The notes beneath the pieces are model-generated. The model did no database searches, had not been told where the DNA came from, and saw nothing but the letters and a program-made list of their open reading frames with translations. From assembly GCA_900473685.1 (NCBI GenBank), contig UCNE01000002.1:1-64000 (forward strand): a DNA stretch of 64,000 bases. Direction: 5' to 3'. Position numbers and translations under genes: made by a program. The DNA is from Hyphomicrobiales bacterium. Lineage in GTDB: Bacteria; Pseudomonadota; Alphaproteobacteria; Rhizobiales; Rhizobiaceae. Positions 43,408 through 52,779 of the stretch are shown in pieces. The first letter of the stretch is position 1, and each line of letters opens with the position of its first letter.

Positions 43408-43860
43408 ATGAAAAGAAACAGCCGACTTTCCGCGGTGCTGCATGCACTGCTTCACATGGCAGAACGCAACGCGCCCATGACGTCGGACGAGCTGGCCACC
43501 TGCCTGCAGACAAACCCCGTCGTCGTCCGGCGCACCATGGCCGGACTGCGCGAAGCGGGCCTCGTCATCTCCGGCCGCGGCCACGGTGGTGGCTGGACGC
43601 TCGGGCGGCCGCTGGAAGACGTCACCATGCGCGACATTTACACGGCGCTGGGCGAGCCAATGCTCTTCCAGATGGGCAATGTCACGGAAAGCCCGGGCTG
43701 CCTGGTTGAACAGGCCGTCAACCATGCGCTGGACGATGCATTTCGCGATGCCGAGGCCATGCTGATTGCGCGGCTTGGCGAGGTGACGCTTGCAACGCTC
43801 GCCGACGACTTCAAGCGGCGCTTTGCCGAACACCGGGCCGCGCTGAAACAGCCCGGCTAA
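43408..43860 (+). CDS. Rrf2-family transcriptional regulator
   Basis: 150 aa. The winged helix is KRNSRLSAVLHALLHMAERNAPMTSDELATCLQTNPVVVRRTMAGLREAGLVISGRGHGGGWTLGRPLEDVTMRDIY. It has only two cysteines (TCL, GCL), so it lacks the three-Cys cluster of IscR/NsrR and resembles the YwnA/YwgB group that may sense thiols. No Shine-Dalgarno precedes the ATG at 43408. Instead GTAAC-N7-ATTAC (43391-43407) sits there, a possible autoregulatory site. The flavoprotein gene begins 77 bp after the stop, the usual partner in this arrangement. Confidence 0.9.
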   Translation: MKRNSRLSAVLHALLHMAERNAPMTSDELATCLQTNPVVVRRTMAGLREAGLVISGRGHGGGWTLGRPLEDVTMRDIYTALGEPMLFQMGNVTESPGCLVEQAVNHALDDAFRDAEAMLIARLGEVTLATLADDFKRRFAEHRAALKQPG

Positions 43861-43937
43861 CACGCCCCTCGACACAAACGTCACCCGCCCCGGATCTCCC
43901 AAAACTTCCGGCGGGCGGAGCTATGGAAGGAACAAGC

Positions 43938-44843
43938 ATGCAACAGGACGCAGTCATCATCGGCGGTGGTTTCGCCGGATTATCCGCCGCCTATATTCTC
44001 GCCCGCGCCCGGCGGCATGTGACGATCATCGACAGCGGCACGCCGCGCAACCGTTTCGCAGCCCATTCTCACGGCGTTCTGGGACATGATGGCAAATCCG
44101 GCCTGGAGATCTTGGCGGATGCGCGTGAGCAGCTTGCCGCCTACCCCACAGTAACCTTCATCGAGGGCGCAGCTGACTCTGCGGAAGGCACAATCGATGA
44201 TTTTGATATTGGCGTTGCCGGATATGGTACGGTTGCTGCCCGGCGGCTGCTTCTGGCGAGCGGCATCGAAGACCGCCTGCCCGATATCCCGGGCTTAGCC
44301 GAGCGCTGGGGCAAGACGGTTTTGCATTGCCCCTATTGCCACGGCTACGAAATCGGCGGCGGGCCGATCGGGGTTCTGGCGACACAGCCAATGTCGGCGC
44401 ATCAGGCAGCCGTCGTTGCCGACTGGGGCGATGTCACGCTGTTTACCAACGCAATGCCGGAACCGGACGAGGCAACGCTTGCCCTTCTCGAACGCCGCAA
44501 TGTCGGCCTCCAGCCGGGTGCAGTCAGCGTGATCGAGACAGGCACCTGCGACAGGCTACGCGTGCGGCTGGAGAATGGACGGACCTTCGACGTCAAGGCG
44601 CTGTTCGTCGCGGCTGAACTGCATATGCGCGGTACGATCGCCGAACGCCTCGGCTGTACCGTGCAGGACACGCCAGCCGGCAAGATCCTCATCACCGACG
44701 CCGTCAAGGCAACCAGCGTCGCCGGGGTCTACGCCGCAGGCGACAATGCCCGCGCCTTCGGCAACATCACGCTTGTTTCCGCCGACGGCGTCATGGCCGG
44801 TCTTGGCATGCATCAATCGCTGATGTTCCCGTCACATTCTTGA
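43938..44843 (+). CDS. Thioredoxin-reductase-like FAD oxidoreductase
   Basis: 301 aa from the ATG at 43938, behind GGAAGGAAC; an ATG at 43923 overlaps the Shine-Dalgarno. It has FAD motif VIIGGGFAGLSAAYILARA, redox pair C131-P-Y-C134 (LHCPYCHGYEIG), and the C-terminal FAD motif VYAAGDNARAFGNITLVSADG. The NADPH-binding loop reads GVLATQPMSAHQA, not the usual GGGDSA type, so cofactor use may differ. It is probably regulated by the Rrf2 protein encoded just upstream. It is not the housekeeping TrxB, judging by the loop and context. Confidence 0.88.
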   Translation: MQQDAVIIGGGFAGLSAAYILARARRHVTIIDSGTPRNRFAAHSHGVLGHDGKSGLEILADAREQLAAYPTVTFIEGAADSAEGTIDDFDIGVAGYGTVAARRLLLASGIEDRLPDIPGLAERWGKTVLHCPYCHGYEIGGGPIGVLATQPMSAHQAAVVADWGDVTLFTNAMPEPDEATLALLERRNVGLQPGAVSVIETGTCDRLRVRLENGRTFDVKALFVAAELHMRGTIAERLGCTVQDTPAGKILITDAVKATSVAGVYAAGDNARAFGNITLVSADGVMAGLGMHQSLMFPSHS

Positions 44844-45038
44844 CGGGACGGCATTCCTTCGCTTAAAAGCGGCCGTCCTTATGGAGTTTTGATGTTTTCT
44901 ATATCTGAGATTGCCTGAAGGCCCCTGCGCGCAAGTTTGCTTGTGCGCTCGGGCCGAGAAAACGAAGCCCTGACGTTCGACTGAACGGCAGACCCGTTTT
45001 CATGCGTTCAAGCGAACGCTTTTCGGATCTCAACATCA

Positions 45039-45296
45039 ATGAACATTTCACGCGACGAACAGCGTATTCTGCATCTTATGGCCCAAGGCGGCCGCATCGA
45101 AATCATCCGCTCGGAGACAAAGACGATCGAGGAGGCCCGATGCTTCACCCGCGACGGCTGGCTCTATCCCGGTTTTGGTTTGGAGATGTTTCGTAAACTG
45201 AAGCAGAAGAAAGCGATTTCTTCATCCGGCGGCAAGCCTTACCGGATCACCCAACGCGGCCTCATTCTCGTGCGCCCGCAATTGAACAACCGCTGA
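45039..45296 (+). CDS. yjhX: YjhX family (UPF0386) putative toxin
   Basis: 85 aa covering the whole YjhX family: MNISRDEQRILHLMAQGGRIEI, CFTRDGWLYPGFGLEMFRKLKQKKAISSSGGKPYRITQRG. It has a winged-helix-like pattern. In E. coli YjhX is reported as the toxin of a pair with the GNAT protein YjhQ. Here a GNAT gene lies immediately downstream but in the opposite, convergent direction, with a shared terminator. A toxin role in this genome is therefore uncertain; a DNA-binding housekeeping role is possible. Confidence 0.88.
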   Translation: MNISRDEQRILHLMAQGGRIEIIRSETKTIEEARCFTRDGWLYPGFGLEMFRKLKQKKAISSSGGKPYRITQRGLILVRPQLNNR

Positions 45297-45302
45297 CAAG
45301 AC

Positions 45303-45343
45303 AAAACCGGCGAGACCGTTCATTCGGTCTCGCCGGTTTTTTT
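45303..45343. terminator. Bidirectional terminator between yjhX and GNAT gene
   Basis: AAAACCGGCGAGACCG (45303-45318), loop TTCATT, CGGTCTCGCCGGTTTT (45325-45340) followed by TTT: a perfect 16-bp stem with U runs both ways, serving the two convergent genes. Confidence 0.95.
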
Positions 45344-45352
45344 AATCGCTGC

Positions 45353-45856
45353 TCAGAACCACTGCTTATCCTGATGGACAGCAGGCTCCCGCAGCGTCTT
45401 CGTCAAACCAACCGATTCGATATCCCGGTCGAGCTTCGGGGCATAAGCCGTCGACAGCGAACTGACCGCATAGCCATGCTTGCGAAAGAAATCGATGGCC
45501 TGAGCATTCTGTGCATGTGTCTTGAGCGCAGCAGCCTGAAAGCCATCAGCCAATATTTTGCGCTCCAGATCGGCAAGCAGGGATGATCCAAGACCGCTTC
45601 GCTGCAGCGCGGGTGTGATCCAGAGGTCGGAAATCGTCCCGTCCCTGTCTTCACGCGCCGCCCAGCCGGCAACCGCGCTACCGTTTTCGATAACGCTTAC
45701 CAAAAACCAGTTCGAACGCAGGAAGGACAAAAAGGACAGTTCGGCCACCCGGCGCATAGCGCCTGCATCGGCAACGCCGGAAACGGCTTTTTCCCAGGCC
45801 TGCAAACCTATGTCGACAAGCACGGGCACGTCTTTTTCATCGGCGTGGCGAATCAT
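45353..45856 (-). CDS. GNAT-family N-acetyltransferase
   Basis: 167 aa from the ATG at 45856, preceded by GAAAGG; the in-frame ATGs at 45889 and 45877 lack a Shine-Dalgarno. It has IRHADEKDVPVLVDIGLQAW, GWAAREDRDGTISDLWITPALQRSGLGSSLLADLERKI (acetyl-CoA loop), and AIDFFRKHGYAVSS. Substrate unknown. It faces yjhX tail to tail. The YjhQ antitoxin is also a GNAT protein, so a functional link is possible but not shown. Confidence 0.9.
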   Translation of the reverse strand: MIRHADEKDVPVLVDIGLQAWEKAVSGVADAGAMRRVAELSFLSFLRSNWFLVSVIENGSAVAGWAAREDRDGTISDLWITPALQRSGLGSSLLADLERKILADGFQAAALKTHAQNAQAIDFFRKHGYAVSSLSTAYAPKLDRDIESVGLTKTLREPAVHQDKQWF

Positions 45857-46264
45857 GAAGTGCCTTTCTCGTTTCATGAAACCATCCAAATCGATACTTG
45901 GCCAGTCGCCGCCGCGTCCGGCTTCATCCGAAAACCACCGGACGCACGCCGCCGCCGGTGCTGCGATCGGCCAATCTGACGCCTCAGATCTTTTCGCAAC
46001 TCGTTGTCGTTATGCCTTCCACCATTTGGCCCGTCCGACCAATAAGCACTTGTGAGTTACTGGGCTCATCCATTCAGATGAAATTCAGTCCAAATGACAA
46101 CCTTTGCACCACTGGCCACCGTTGCTCCTTTGAGCGATGATTCCTGTCGCCGGACTGTCTGCTCAACGCGACAACGATCCCGCCTACTACCAGAGAAACG
46201 ATGGTGCCGCCCGAGTTCCTTCCGGGACGGGGTATTGGCAACATTTTTCGAAACGGAGAAGAAA
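45857..46264. promoter_or_regulatory. Divergent promoter region, GNAT / RTX
   Basis: 408 bp without a supported gene. It must hold the promoters for the leftward GNAT and rightward RTX genes. Open frames here run in from the RTX frame but show no domain. No clear operator palindrome was found by eye. Confidence 0.45.
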
Positions 46265-47881
46265 ATGGTATTTTTCAACGGGATGAAAAGTCTACCCACG
46301 CAATGGGCGATGGCCATCAGCCAGCGTATGGCAGATGTTACGACGCTTGATTGGCTCTATCTCATAAATCCGATCAACATCGTGATTGGCAGCAATCGCG
46401 GCGACACGCTCAGCGCAAAAGCCCAAGGCGACGTTGTCGCCGGACTGGGCGGCAACGATACCCTGAACAGCGCGTTCAACCGAACGGCACTACTCGGCGG
46501 CAGCGGCAATGACAAACTGACGACCGAAATCATCGTCCCGCTGCAAGGCGCCCAAGCTGTTCACGGGCTCGCGATCCAGAGTGGTGATGCGGGCAACGAT
46601 ACGCTCAACGCCATCGTCAGCCTTCAGGGCGGCAACGTCACCCTGCACGACAGAGATCTGACCGCAAAGATCTTCCTGAACGGCGGACAGGGAAACGATC
46701 TTATCTCGGCAAAGGTGGATTTGCTGCTGCCGGTATCCGGAAACGTCAGGCTGGAGACCCACATTCTTGGAGGGAGTGGCAACGATATCATCAATGCCGT
46801 TGCTGATGCCCACGGCGCACTCGACAATCAGGTCGTGAAGAATTGCATCGCCGGGGGCACCGGTAACGACAACATCACGGCGCAGGCAAAAACGGAATTC
46901 AATGGGTCTGTCGCCGAAGCCATCAACATTCTCAGCGGCGGGAGTGGAAACGACGTTCTCGATGCCTCGGCCCTTGGGATGTCCAATGGCACCAAGCTGG
47001 TGTCGAATACCCTTCATGGCGGCGAGGGCAACGATGTTCTCAAAGCCTATAATCTAACCGATTCCAACTCGCGAGCACCGGTCGGCATAAACGAACTCTG
47101 GGGTGAACAGGGTAACGACATATTGAAAGCGACGCATGTCACCGACGGCGAGAACACGATCACAGATGTTACCAGCCGCCTGGATGGCGGAGAAGGAAAT
47201 GACAGCCTCAGTGCAGTTTCGACAGCGCGTGGCGGATTTGTCACCGCTTTGAACCAGTTGAAGGGTGGCGAAGGAAAAGATGTCCTAGTAGCCCGTCTCG
47301 ACGCCGACGCGCACGGCGGACCCGGCTTTCCAGGCCATGACCTTTACAATGTTTCCAATGTCCTGGATGGAGGATCAGGAAATGACCGCCTCGAAGCCTT
47401 TCTCTCCGTGAAAGCTGCCGATGCTGCGCCAGATGGTTCCCAGGCCGTGAACCGTCTCTACGGCGGCTCCGGCAACGACACGCTGCTGGCGACAGTCGGG
47501 AGCGATTCAGTCGGAACGAGTTTTCTGGATGGCGGCTCGGGAAATGATCATCTCACCACCGTCGGCGGCTCCAGCAATGTTCTCAAGGGTGGCGTGGGAA
47601 ACGACACGCTGACAGGCGGCACCGGCAACGACACCCTGATTGGAGGCAACGGTTCCGACAGGTTCGTTTTTGCTCCGCAAAACGGACATGACACGGCCGA
47701 CTTCCAGAAGGGCAAGGATATCATCGACCTGAAGGCCCTTGCCGCAATCGGCATTCACCATTTCGGCGATCTGGACATCGAACTGTCCGGAGGGAGCAGC
47801 ATCCTTCACTTTGATGCCGGCAACGATCTCACCATTGCCGGGGTGGGCAATCTGGGTGCAAGCGACTTCTGGTTCGCCTGA
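46265..47881 (+). CDS. RTX calcium-binding repeat protein
   Basis: 538 aa from the ATG at 46265 (GAGAAG upstream). There is no N-terminal signal peptide and no catalytic domain. From residue 45 the protein is built of about 15 units, each carrying one GG.GND.L-type nonapeptide every 25-40 residues (for example LGGSGNDKL, NGGQGNDLI, SGGSGNDVL, HGGEGNDVL, DGGSGNDRL). Only the end has tandem copies (KGGVGNDTLTGGTGNDTLIGGNGSDRF). A C-terminal domain of about 70 residues, ending GNLGASDFWFA, would be the type I secretion signal. Secretion and calcium-dependent folding are family knowledge. No transporter genes lie nearby. Confidence 0.88.
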   Translation: MVFFNGMKSLPTQWAMAISQRMADVTTLDWLYLINPINIVIGSNRGDTLSAKAQGDVVAGLGGNDTLNSAFNRTALLGGSGNDKLTTEIIVPLQGAQAVHGLAIQSGDAGNDTLNAIVSLQGGNVTLHDRDLTAKIFLNGGQGNDLISAKVDLLLPVSGNVRLETHILGGSGNDIINAVADAHGALDNQVVKNCIAGGTGNDNITAQAKTEFNGSVAEAINILSGGSGNDVLDASALGMSNGTKLVSNTLHGGEGNDVLKAYNLTDSNSRAPVGINELWGEQGNDILKATHVTDGENTITDVTSRLDGGEGNDSLSAVSTARGGFVTALNQLKGGEGKDVLVARLDADAHGGPGFPGHDLYNVSNVLDGGSGNDRLEAFLSVKAADAAPDGSQAVNRLYGGSGNDTLLATVGSDSVGTSFLDGGSGNDHLTTVGGSSNVLKGGVGNDTLTGGTGNDTLIGGNGSDRFVFAPQNGHDTADFQKGKDIIDLKALAAIGIHHFGDLDIELSGGSSILHFDAGNDLTIAGVGNLGASDFWFA

Positions 47882-47953
47882 CTGGATTCACATTTCGCGG
47901 CTGTGCCGAATTCGGCAGAAAACTGCAAACGCCTGTCACAGGTGCTGAAACGC

Positions 47954-47989
47954 CGAACGGCCGGGTTGAAGTCTCAACACGGCCGTTCG
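47954..47989. terminator. Long hairpin between RTX gene and gatA
   Basis: CGAACGGCCG (47954-47963) pairs with CGGCCGTTCG (47980-47989), with an inner GTTGA/TCAAC extension. There is no T run, so it may act as an mRNA end stabiliser or with Rho; it lies between convergent genes. Confidence 0.6.
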
Positions 47990-48027
47990 ATGGATCGTCA
48001 TCGCTCAAAATCGACGTTATTCAAAAA

Positions 48028-49509
48028 TCACCACCACTTGGCCGGCTGGAACTTTCCGGCGGCCTGTTCGATGACATGCGCCGTCTTAAACAGTGTTTCT
48101 TCCTCGAACGGCTTGCCGATCAGCTGCAGGCCGAGCGGCAGGCCCTTGTGGTCGAGACCGGCGGGAACGGCGATGCCCGGCAGACCGGCCATGTTGACCG
48201 TCACCGTGAAGATGTCGTTGAGGTACATCTTGACCGGATCGGACGCCAGATCCTCGTCGGCAATGCCGAAGGCGGAGGACGGGGTGGCCGGCGTCAGGAT
48301 CGCGTCAACACCGGCGTGGAAGGCCAGTTCGAAGTCGCGCTTGATCAGGGTGCGGACCTTCTGGGCCTGCAGGTAATAGGCATCGTAGTAGCCTGCCGAC
48401 AGCACATAGGTGCCGATCATGATACGGCGCTTGACCTCGGTTCCAAAGCCTTCAGCGCGGGTCTTTTCATACATGTCGGCAATGTCCTTGCCGTCAACGC
48501 GCAGGCCGTAGCGGACGCCGTCATAGCGGGCAAGGTTGGACGAGGCTTCGGCCGGGGCGACGATATAATAGGCCGGTAGCGCATATTTCGTATGCGGCAG
48601 GCTGATATCGACGATCTCGGCGCCGGCGTCCCTCAGCCAGGCAATGCCCTGCTGCCACAGCGTTTCGATTTCGCCCGGCATACCATCGACGCGGTATTCC
48701 TTCGGAATGCCGATCTTCATGCCCTTCAGCGATTGGCCAAGCGCGGCTTCGTAATTGGGCACCGGCAGATCGACGGAGGTCGTATCCTTGGCATCGACGG
48801 ATGCCATCGACTTCAACAGGATGGCCGCATCGCGCACGTCGCGGGCGATCGGACCCGCCTGGTCGAGCGACGACGCGAAGGCGACGATGCCCCAGCGCGA
48901 GCAGCGGCCATAGGTCGGCTTGATGCCGACGGTGCCGGTGAAGGCTGCCGGTTGGCGGATCGAGCCGCCGGTATCGGTCGCGGTCGCGCCAGCGCAGAGG
49001 AAGGCGGCAACGGCTGCGGCCGAGCCGCCCGAAGAACCACCCGGAACCAGATCAAGGTTCGAGCCATTGGCACGCCAGGGGTTTTTCACCGGGCCGTAAT
49101 AGGAGCTTTCGTTCGACGAACCCATGGCGAATTCGTCCATGTTGAGCTTGCCGAGCATGACGGCGCCGTCGTTCCAGAGGTTCTGGGTGACGGTGGATTC
49201 GTAGCGCGGCTTGAAGCCGTCGAGAATGTGGCTGCAGGCCTGGGTATGGATGCCTTCGGTGCCAAACAGATCCTTGATCCCGAGCGGAATGCCTTCGAGC
49301 GCACCAGCCTTGCCAGCGGCAATGCGGGCATCCGACGCCTTGGCCATGTCCCGGGCCTTGTCCGGTGTGGTGACGACATAGGCATTCAGTGCGCCATTGG
49401 CTGCGTCGATCGCGCCGATATAGGCCTCCGTCAGTTCGACGGCGGAGATTTCCTTGGAGCTCAGCTTGGTGCGCGCTTCAGCGATGGTCAGGCGGGTCAG
49501 GTCGGTCAT
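48028..49509 (-). CDS. gatA: Asp-tRNA(Asn)/Glu-tRNA(Gln) amidotransferase subunit A
   Basis: 493-aa amidase-signature enzyme that releases ammonia from glutamine for the GatB kinase site. The Ser-cisSer-Lys triad is visible: Lys in [16 protein letters not shown] (near 78), Ser in [17 protein letters not shown] and the nucleophile Ser in [13 protein letters not shown]. Full length. It begins 49 bp after gatC, on the same strand, so gatCA are co-transcribed. Confidence 0.97.
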   Translation of the reverse strand: MTDLTRLTIAEARTKLSSKEISAVELTEAYIGAIDAANGALNAYVVTTPDKARDMAKASDARIAAGKAGALEGIPLGIKDLFGTEGIHTQACSHILDGFKPRYESTVTQNLWNDGAVMLGKLNMDEFAMGSSNESSYYGPVKNPWRANGSNLDLVPGGSSGGSAAAVAAFLCAGATATDTGGSIRQPAAFTGTVGIKPTYGRCSRWGIVAFASSLDQAGPIARDVRDAAILLKSMASVDAKDTTSVDLPVPNYEAALGQSLKGMKIGIPKEYRVDGMPGEIETLWQQGIAWLRDAGAEIVDISLPHTKYALPAYYIVAPAEASSNLARYDGVRYGLRVDGKDIADMYEKTRAEGFGTEVKRRIMIGTYVLSAGYYDAYYLQAQKVRTLIKRDFELAFHAGVDAILTPATPSSAFGIADEDLASDPVKMYLNDIFTVTVNMAGLPGIAVPAGLDHKGLPLGLQLIGKPFEEETLFKTAHVIEQAAGKFQPAKWW

Positions 49510-49558
49510 GGCAGGCTTTCAAAATCGGGTGCGTTCGGGCGGCGGCAGCGGCAAAGGC

Positions 49559-49846
49559 TTATTCGACAACCTTCGGGACCAGGAAGAAATTGCGGTCCTC
49601 GTTCGGCGCATTGGCGACGATATCCTCCGCCTTGTTGCCATCGGTCACCGCATCGACGCGCTTCTTCATCGCCATTGGGGTCACGGATGTCATCGGCTCG
49701 ACGCCATCGACATTGACTTCGGAAAGCTGCTCGACGAAGCCGAGGATACCGTTCAGTTCGCCGGTCATGCGCTGCGCTTCCTCTTCGGTGACGGCAATGC
49801 GGGCAAGGCGCGCGACGCGCTTCACGGTGGCGAGGTCTACGGACAT
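49559..49846 (-). CDS. gatC: Asp-tRNA(Asn)/Glu-tRNA(Gln) amidotransferase subunit C
   Basis: 95-aa small subunit that wraps around GatA and holds the GatCAB complex together. It has [68 protein letters not shown], a helix-rich first half and the extended GVEPMTSV linker of the family. It starts the gatCA operon. Family length is about 95. Confidence 0.96.
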   Translation of the reverse strand: MSVDLATVKRVARLARIAVTEEEAQRMTGELNGILGFVEQLSEVNVDGVEPMTSVTPMAMKKRVDAVTDGNKAEDIVANAPNEDRNFFLVPKVVE

Positions 49847-49930
49847 GGGTGTCTCCGGTCTTCAAGGAACTTTCCCCCGCTATAATAGCCGCAGTGCTGC
49901 CACGCAACGGGGGAATGCAAGTAGAGCCGC

Positions 49931-50635
49931 CTAGACGGCAACAATGCCGCCGACTGCGGGCGCTTCCACCTTCACTGACGCGCCATCCATGCCGGCGATG
50001 AACAGATCCGGTGTCTGGTCGATGATGCCGAACGAGCCGTAGTGGCAAGGCAGAACCGTTGCGAACTTGAAGAAGCGCTGGCAGGCGAGCGCTGCCACGG
50101 CACCGCCCATGGTGAACCGGTCACCGATCGGTACCAGGCCGATTTCCGGCTGATGCAGCTCCTGGATCAGCCCCATGTCGGAGAAGATATCGGTATCGCC
50201 CATATGATAGAGCGTCGGCTCGTCCTCGAAATGCAGCACCAAGCCATTGGCATTGCCGAGCGAATGCGAGACGCCGTCCTCGGTCAGTTGCGCCGAGGAA
50301 TGCAGCGCATTGACGAAGGTGGTGGAGAAGCCGTCGAGATGGATCGTGCCGCCGGTATTGCCCATTTCGATTGCCTTGACACCCTTCGAGCCCAGCCAAG
50401 CCGCCAGATCGGCATTGGCAACCACGGTCGCGCCGGTTTCCCTGGCGAGCGCAATCGTATCGCCGACGTGATCGCCATGGCCGTGTGTGAGAAGAATGTG
50501 GGTCAGGCCAGCAGCCGCATCCTTGCGCGAAGATTCGTCAAAGGACGGATTGCCAGTGAAGAACGGATCGATGAGGATTTTCGATTTGGCGGTTTCCAGA
50601 TGGAACGCGGAATGTCCGAGCCACTTGATCTTCAT
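49931..50635 (-). CDS. UPF0173 metal-dependent hydrolase (metallo-beta-lactamase fold)
   Basis: 234 aa. The MBL-fold metal motif is [10 protein letters not shown] (near 50-59), with further ligands in [14 protein letters not shown] and [10 protein letters not shown]. It opens [30 protein letters not shown], the UPF0173/YtkL type. The physiological substrate is not known. It lies between gatC and the divergent ruvX, with about 84 bp to gatC. Confidence 0.93.
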   Translation of the reverse strand: MKIKWLGHSAFHLETAKSKILIDPFFTGNPSFDESSRKDAAAGLTHILLTHGHGDHVGDTIALARETGATVVANADLAAWLGSKGVKAIEMGNTGGTIHLDGFSTTFVNALHSSAQLTEDGVSHSLGNANGLVLHFEDEPTLYHMGDTDIFSDMGLIQELHQPEIGLVPIGDRFTMGGAVAALACQRFFKFATVLPCHYGSFGIIDQTPDLFIAGMDGASVKVEAPAVGGIVAV

Positions 50636-50743
50636 GGAAATACTCCTTGATTTGCAACAGGAATTGGCAGTGGGGATGATTTGGTGCCAGGATAGGGATA
50701 TGGATCACCCGAGTAATCCTAAAAGACCGAATCGGCAAATCAC

Positions 50744-51238
50744 ATGGCTGTTCTCAGCATCGAAGACCTCGCAACCGCCCTCCTGCCCAGTCAGGCCATC
50801 GCAGGCCTTGATCTCGGCACCAAGACGATCGGCATCTCTGTGTCCGATCTCGGGCGCCGCTTTGCCACGCCACGCGACGTGATCAAGCGGGTGAAGTTCG
50901 GCCTGGATGCGCAGGCGCTGCTGGCCGTGGCCGAGAAGGAAAGGATTGCCGCCTTCGTCATCGGCCTGCCGATCAACATGGACGGGTCTGCCGGTCCGCG
51001 CGCCCAGGCGACAAGGGCATTCGTGCACAACATGGCGCAGAAGACAGACCTGCCGTTCGTCTATTGGGACGAACGGCTATCGACGGTGGCGGCCGAGCGG
51101 GTGCTGATCGAGATGGATGTTTCGCGGAAGAAGCGGGCGGACCGGATCGATTCGGCCGCCGCCTCGTTCATTCTTCAGGGCGCGCTCGACAGGTTGGCAT
51201 CCTTGGCAAAGGCTGCTGCACCCGATTCGTCTTTCTGA
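50744..51238 (+). CDS. ruvX: RuvX/YqgF putative Holliday junction resolvase or pre-16S rRNA nuclease
   Basis: 164 aa with an RNase H fold. It has [30 protein letters not shown] (first catalytic Asp), [68 protein letters not shown] (Glu and Asp). The family matures 16S rRNA 5' ends in E. coli, so the resolvase label may be historical. The last 64 bp overlap the convergent DUF6105 gene. Confidence 0.94.
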   Translation: MAVLSIEDLATALLPSQAIAGLDLGTKTIGISVSDLGRRFATPRDVIKRVKFGLDAQALLAVAEKERIAAFVIGLPINMDGSAGPRAQATRAFVHNMAQKTDLPFVYWDERLSTVAAERVLIEMDVSRKKRADRIDSAAASFILQGALDRLASLAKAAAPDSSF

Positions 51239-51519
51239 GCGGACGGAAAGCGCTTGTTGTACCAGGCGCGGATCTGGCGGCGCTTGCGGTAGGCAATGAT
51301 GGCAAACACCAAAAAGCTGTCGAAGACGATGGCGCGCGCCACCAGCGGCGGAATGGTTTCCGGCGGAATCCCGAGCACATTGCCGTAGATAGCGAAGACC
51401 AGGTCATGCGCCTGCCGCGTCAGCATGAAGATGCCGAAACTCATGTCGTAGTAGGATAGCCCGTACCAGCCGGTGAGCAGGATGACCGGGCACGCCCAGA
51501 GGATAAGAAACCACTTCAT
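51175..51519 (-). CDS. DUF6105-type small membrane protein
   Basis: 114 aa from the ATG at 51519 with GGAGGGGAGA upstream. It has two membrane segments ([21 protein letters not shown] and, near 60-78, [20 protein letters not shown]) and a short charged tail. It resembles, from memory, rhizobial proteins labelled DUF6105. Function unknown. Its start overlaps the preceding small ORF's stop as ATGA, and its 3' end overlaps ruvX by 64 bp on the other strand. Confidence 0.8.
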   Translation of the reverse strand: MKWFLILWACPVILLTGWYGLSYYDMSFGIFMLTRQAHDLVFAIYGNVLGIPPETIPPLVARAIVFDSFLVFAIIAYRKRRQIRAWYNKRFPSAQKDESGAAAFAKDANLSSAP

Positions 51520-51716
51520 GCTGTTCTCCCCTCCACGAATGTGCCGTGCTTGACCTGCGCCGACAGCCAATCCAGAGCAAGCAAGCTCACGAGAATGACA
51601 GCCGGAACCGCCAGATCGAGCGCAAGGCTCGCAAAAAACATCGTCATGATGATGACCAAGCCAGTTCTCACCGAACGTGCTCCATTCCGCAAAGTTAAAA
51701 ATCTCTTCACGGCCAC
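51516..51716 (-). CDS. Small hydrophobic protein translationally coupled to the DUF6105 gene
   Basis: Up to 66 aa from a GTG at 51716; internal ATGs at about residues 24 and 26 are alternatives. One or two membrane segments (LVIIMTMFFASLALDLAVPAVILVSLLALDWL) precede a polar tail. The stop TGA overlaps the next ATG (positions 51516-51519), which supports real translation. No family recognised. Confidence 0.6.
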   Translation of the reverse strand: MAVKRFLTLRNGARSVRTGLVIIMTMFFASLALDLAVPAVILVSLLALDWLSAQVKHGTFVEGRTA

Positions 51717-51843
51717 TCTTGCCCGTTAACCCTGACCGCGCAACGTAAACCATTTGTTAAGGTTAATTTCCGGGCGTTGTGTTGCCGCGCTGTGGACAAG
51801 CAGCTATCGGTGGACTCCTCCCCCTCCTTCGGGCCTTCTTCCC

Positions 51844-52779
51844 ATGACGATCATCTTCGAAAGCATCCTGCCGATATTCCTGCTTGTTTCGCTGGGTGTC
51901 TGGCTGAAACGTTCATCGCTGGTCGACAACACGCTGTGGGAAGGACTGGAGCAGCTCGGCTATTACGTCCTGTTCCCTGCCCTGTTGTTTTCGACGCTGG
52001 CAACGGCTGATTTTGCCGGCATGAAGACGGATGCGACGGCACTGGCAACAATCGGCAGTATCACTCTGATGTCCGGAGCGCTGTTGCTGCTCTGGCCGCT
52101 GCTGCGCGCCCGCCATGTCTCGTCCGCCGCCTTCACCTCGATCTTCCAGACGGCGACGCGCTGGAACGGTTTCATGGCGCTGGCCATCGCACAGAAACTC
52201 TACGGGCCGCTCGGCCTCAGCCTGACGGCGCTGGTGATGACCTTGGTGATCATCCCGATCAATCTCTACAATATCGGCGTGCTGATCGGCTTCAACGGCG
52301 GCCCCAAGGGCTTGCGATTCTTCGTTTTCAAGATCGCCACCAATCCGCTGATCGTCGCTTCGGTGCTGGGTATTTTGCTGAACTTTGTCCAGGTTCCCGT
52401 CTACGGACCGGTGCTGACCGCCGTCGAGATGCTGGCCAGTGCCTCGCTCAGCCTCGGTCTGGTCATGGTCGGGGCTGGGCTCAAGGTCTCCGACGCGTTG
52501 CGGCCAAGCATGGTTGCCCTGCTCGCGGTCTTTCTAAAACTGATCGTCATGCCGGTGTTCATGGTCGGCACCGCTTATCTGCTCGGCATTCGCGGCGATG
52601 CGCTGCTGGTAATTGCGCTTGGCGCCAGCGTGCCAACGGCGATGAACGGGTATCTGCTTGCCAAGCAGATGGGGGGCGACGCACCGCTCTATGCCGCGGT
52701 CGCCACCATCCAGACCGTCGTGTCGTTCTTTACCATTCCGCTCGTGCTGACGGTGACCGGTTATATCGCCGCCGGATAG
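51844..52779 (+). CDS. AEC (auxin efflux carrier) family transporter
   Basis: 311-aa membrane protein with about ten hydrophobic helices. It has MTIIFESILPIFLLVSLGVWLKR at the N-terminus, QTATRWNGFMALAIAQKLYGPLGLSL, a conserved Asn-rich loop, and GASVPTAMNGYLLAKQMGGDAPLYAAVATIQTVVSFFTIPLVL near the C-terminus, typical of the AEC/BASS-like fold. The start at 51844 is preferred over the 30-residue extension from 51754. Substrates in bacteria include malate and other carboxylates; not determined here. It overlaps the 3' end of the aidB-like gene by 19 bp, tail to tail. Confidence 0.9.
   Translation: MTIIFESILPIFLLVSLGVWLKRSSLVDNTLWEGLEQLGYYVLFPALLFSTLATADFAGMKTDATALATIGSITLMSGALLLLWPLLRARHVSSAAFTSIFQTATRWNGFMALAIAQKLYGPLGLSLTALVMTLVIIPINLYNIGVLIGFNGGPKGLRFFVFKIATNPLIVASVLGILLNFVQVPVYGPVLTAVEMLASASLSLGLVMVGAGLKVSDALRPSMVALLAVFLKLIVMPVFMVGTAYLLGIRGDALLVIALGASVPTAMNGYLLAKQMGGDAPLYAAVATIQTVVSFFTIPLVLTVTGYIAAG

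Noticed and set aside
48592-49716. 374-aa plus-strand frame over gatA/gatC
   Set aside because: Shadow of two conserved genes; no domain.
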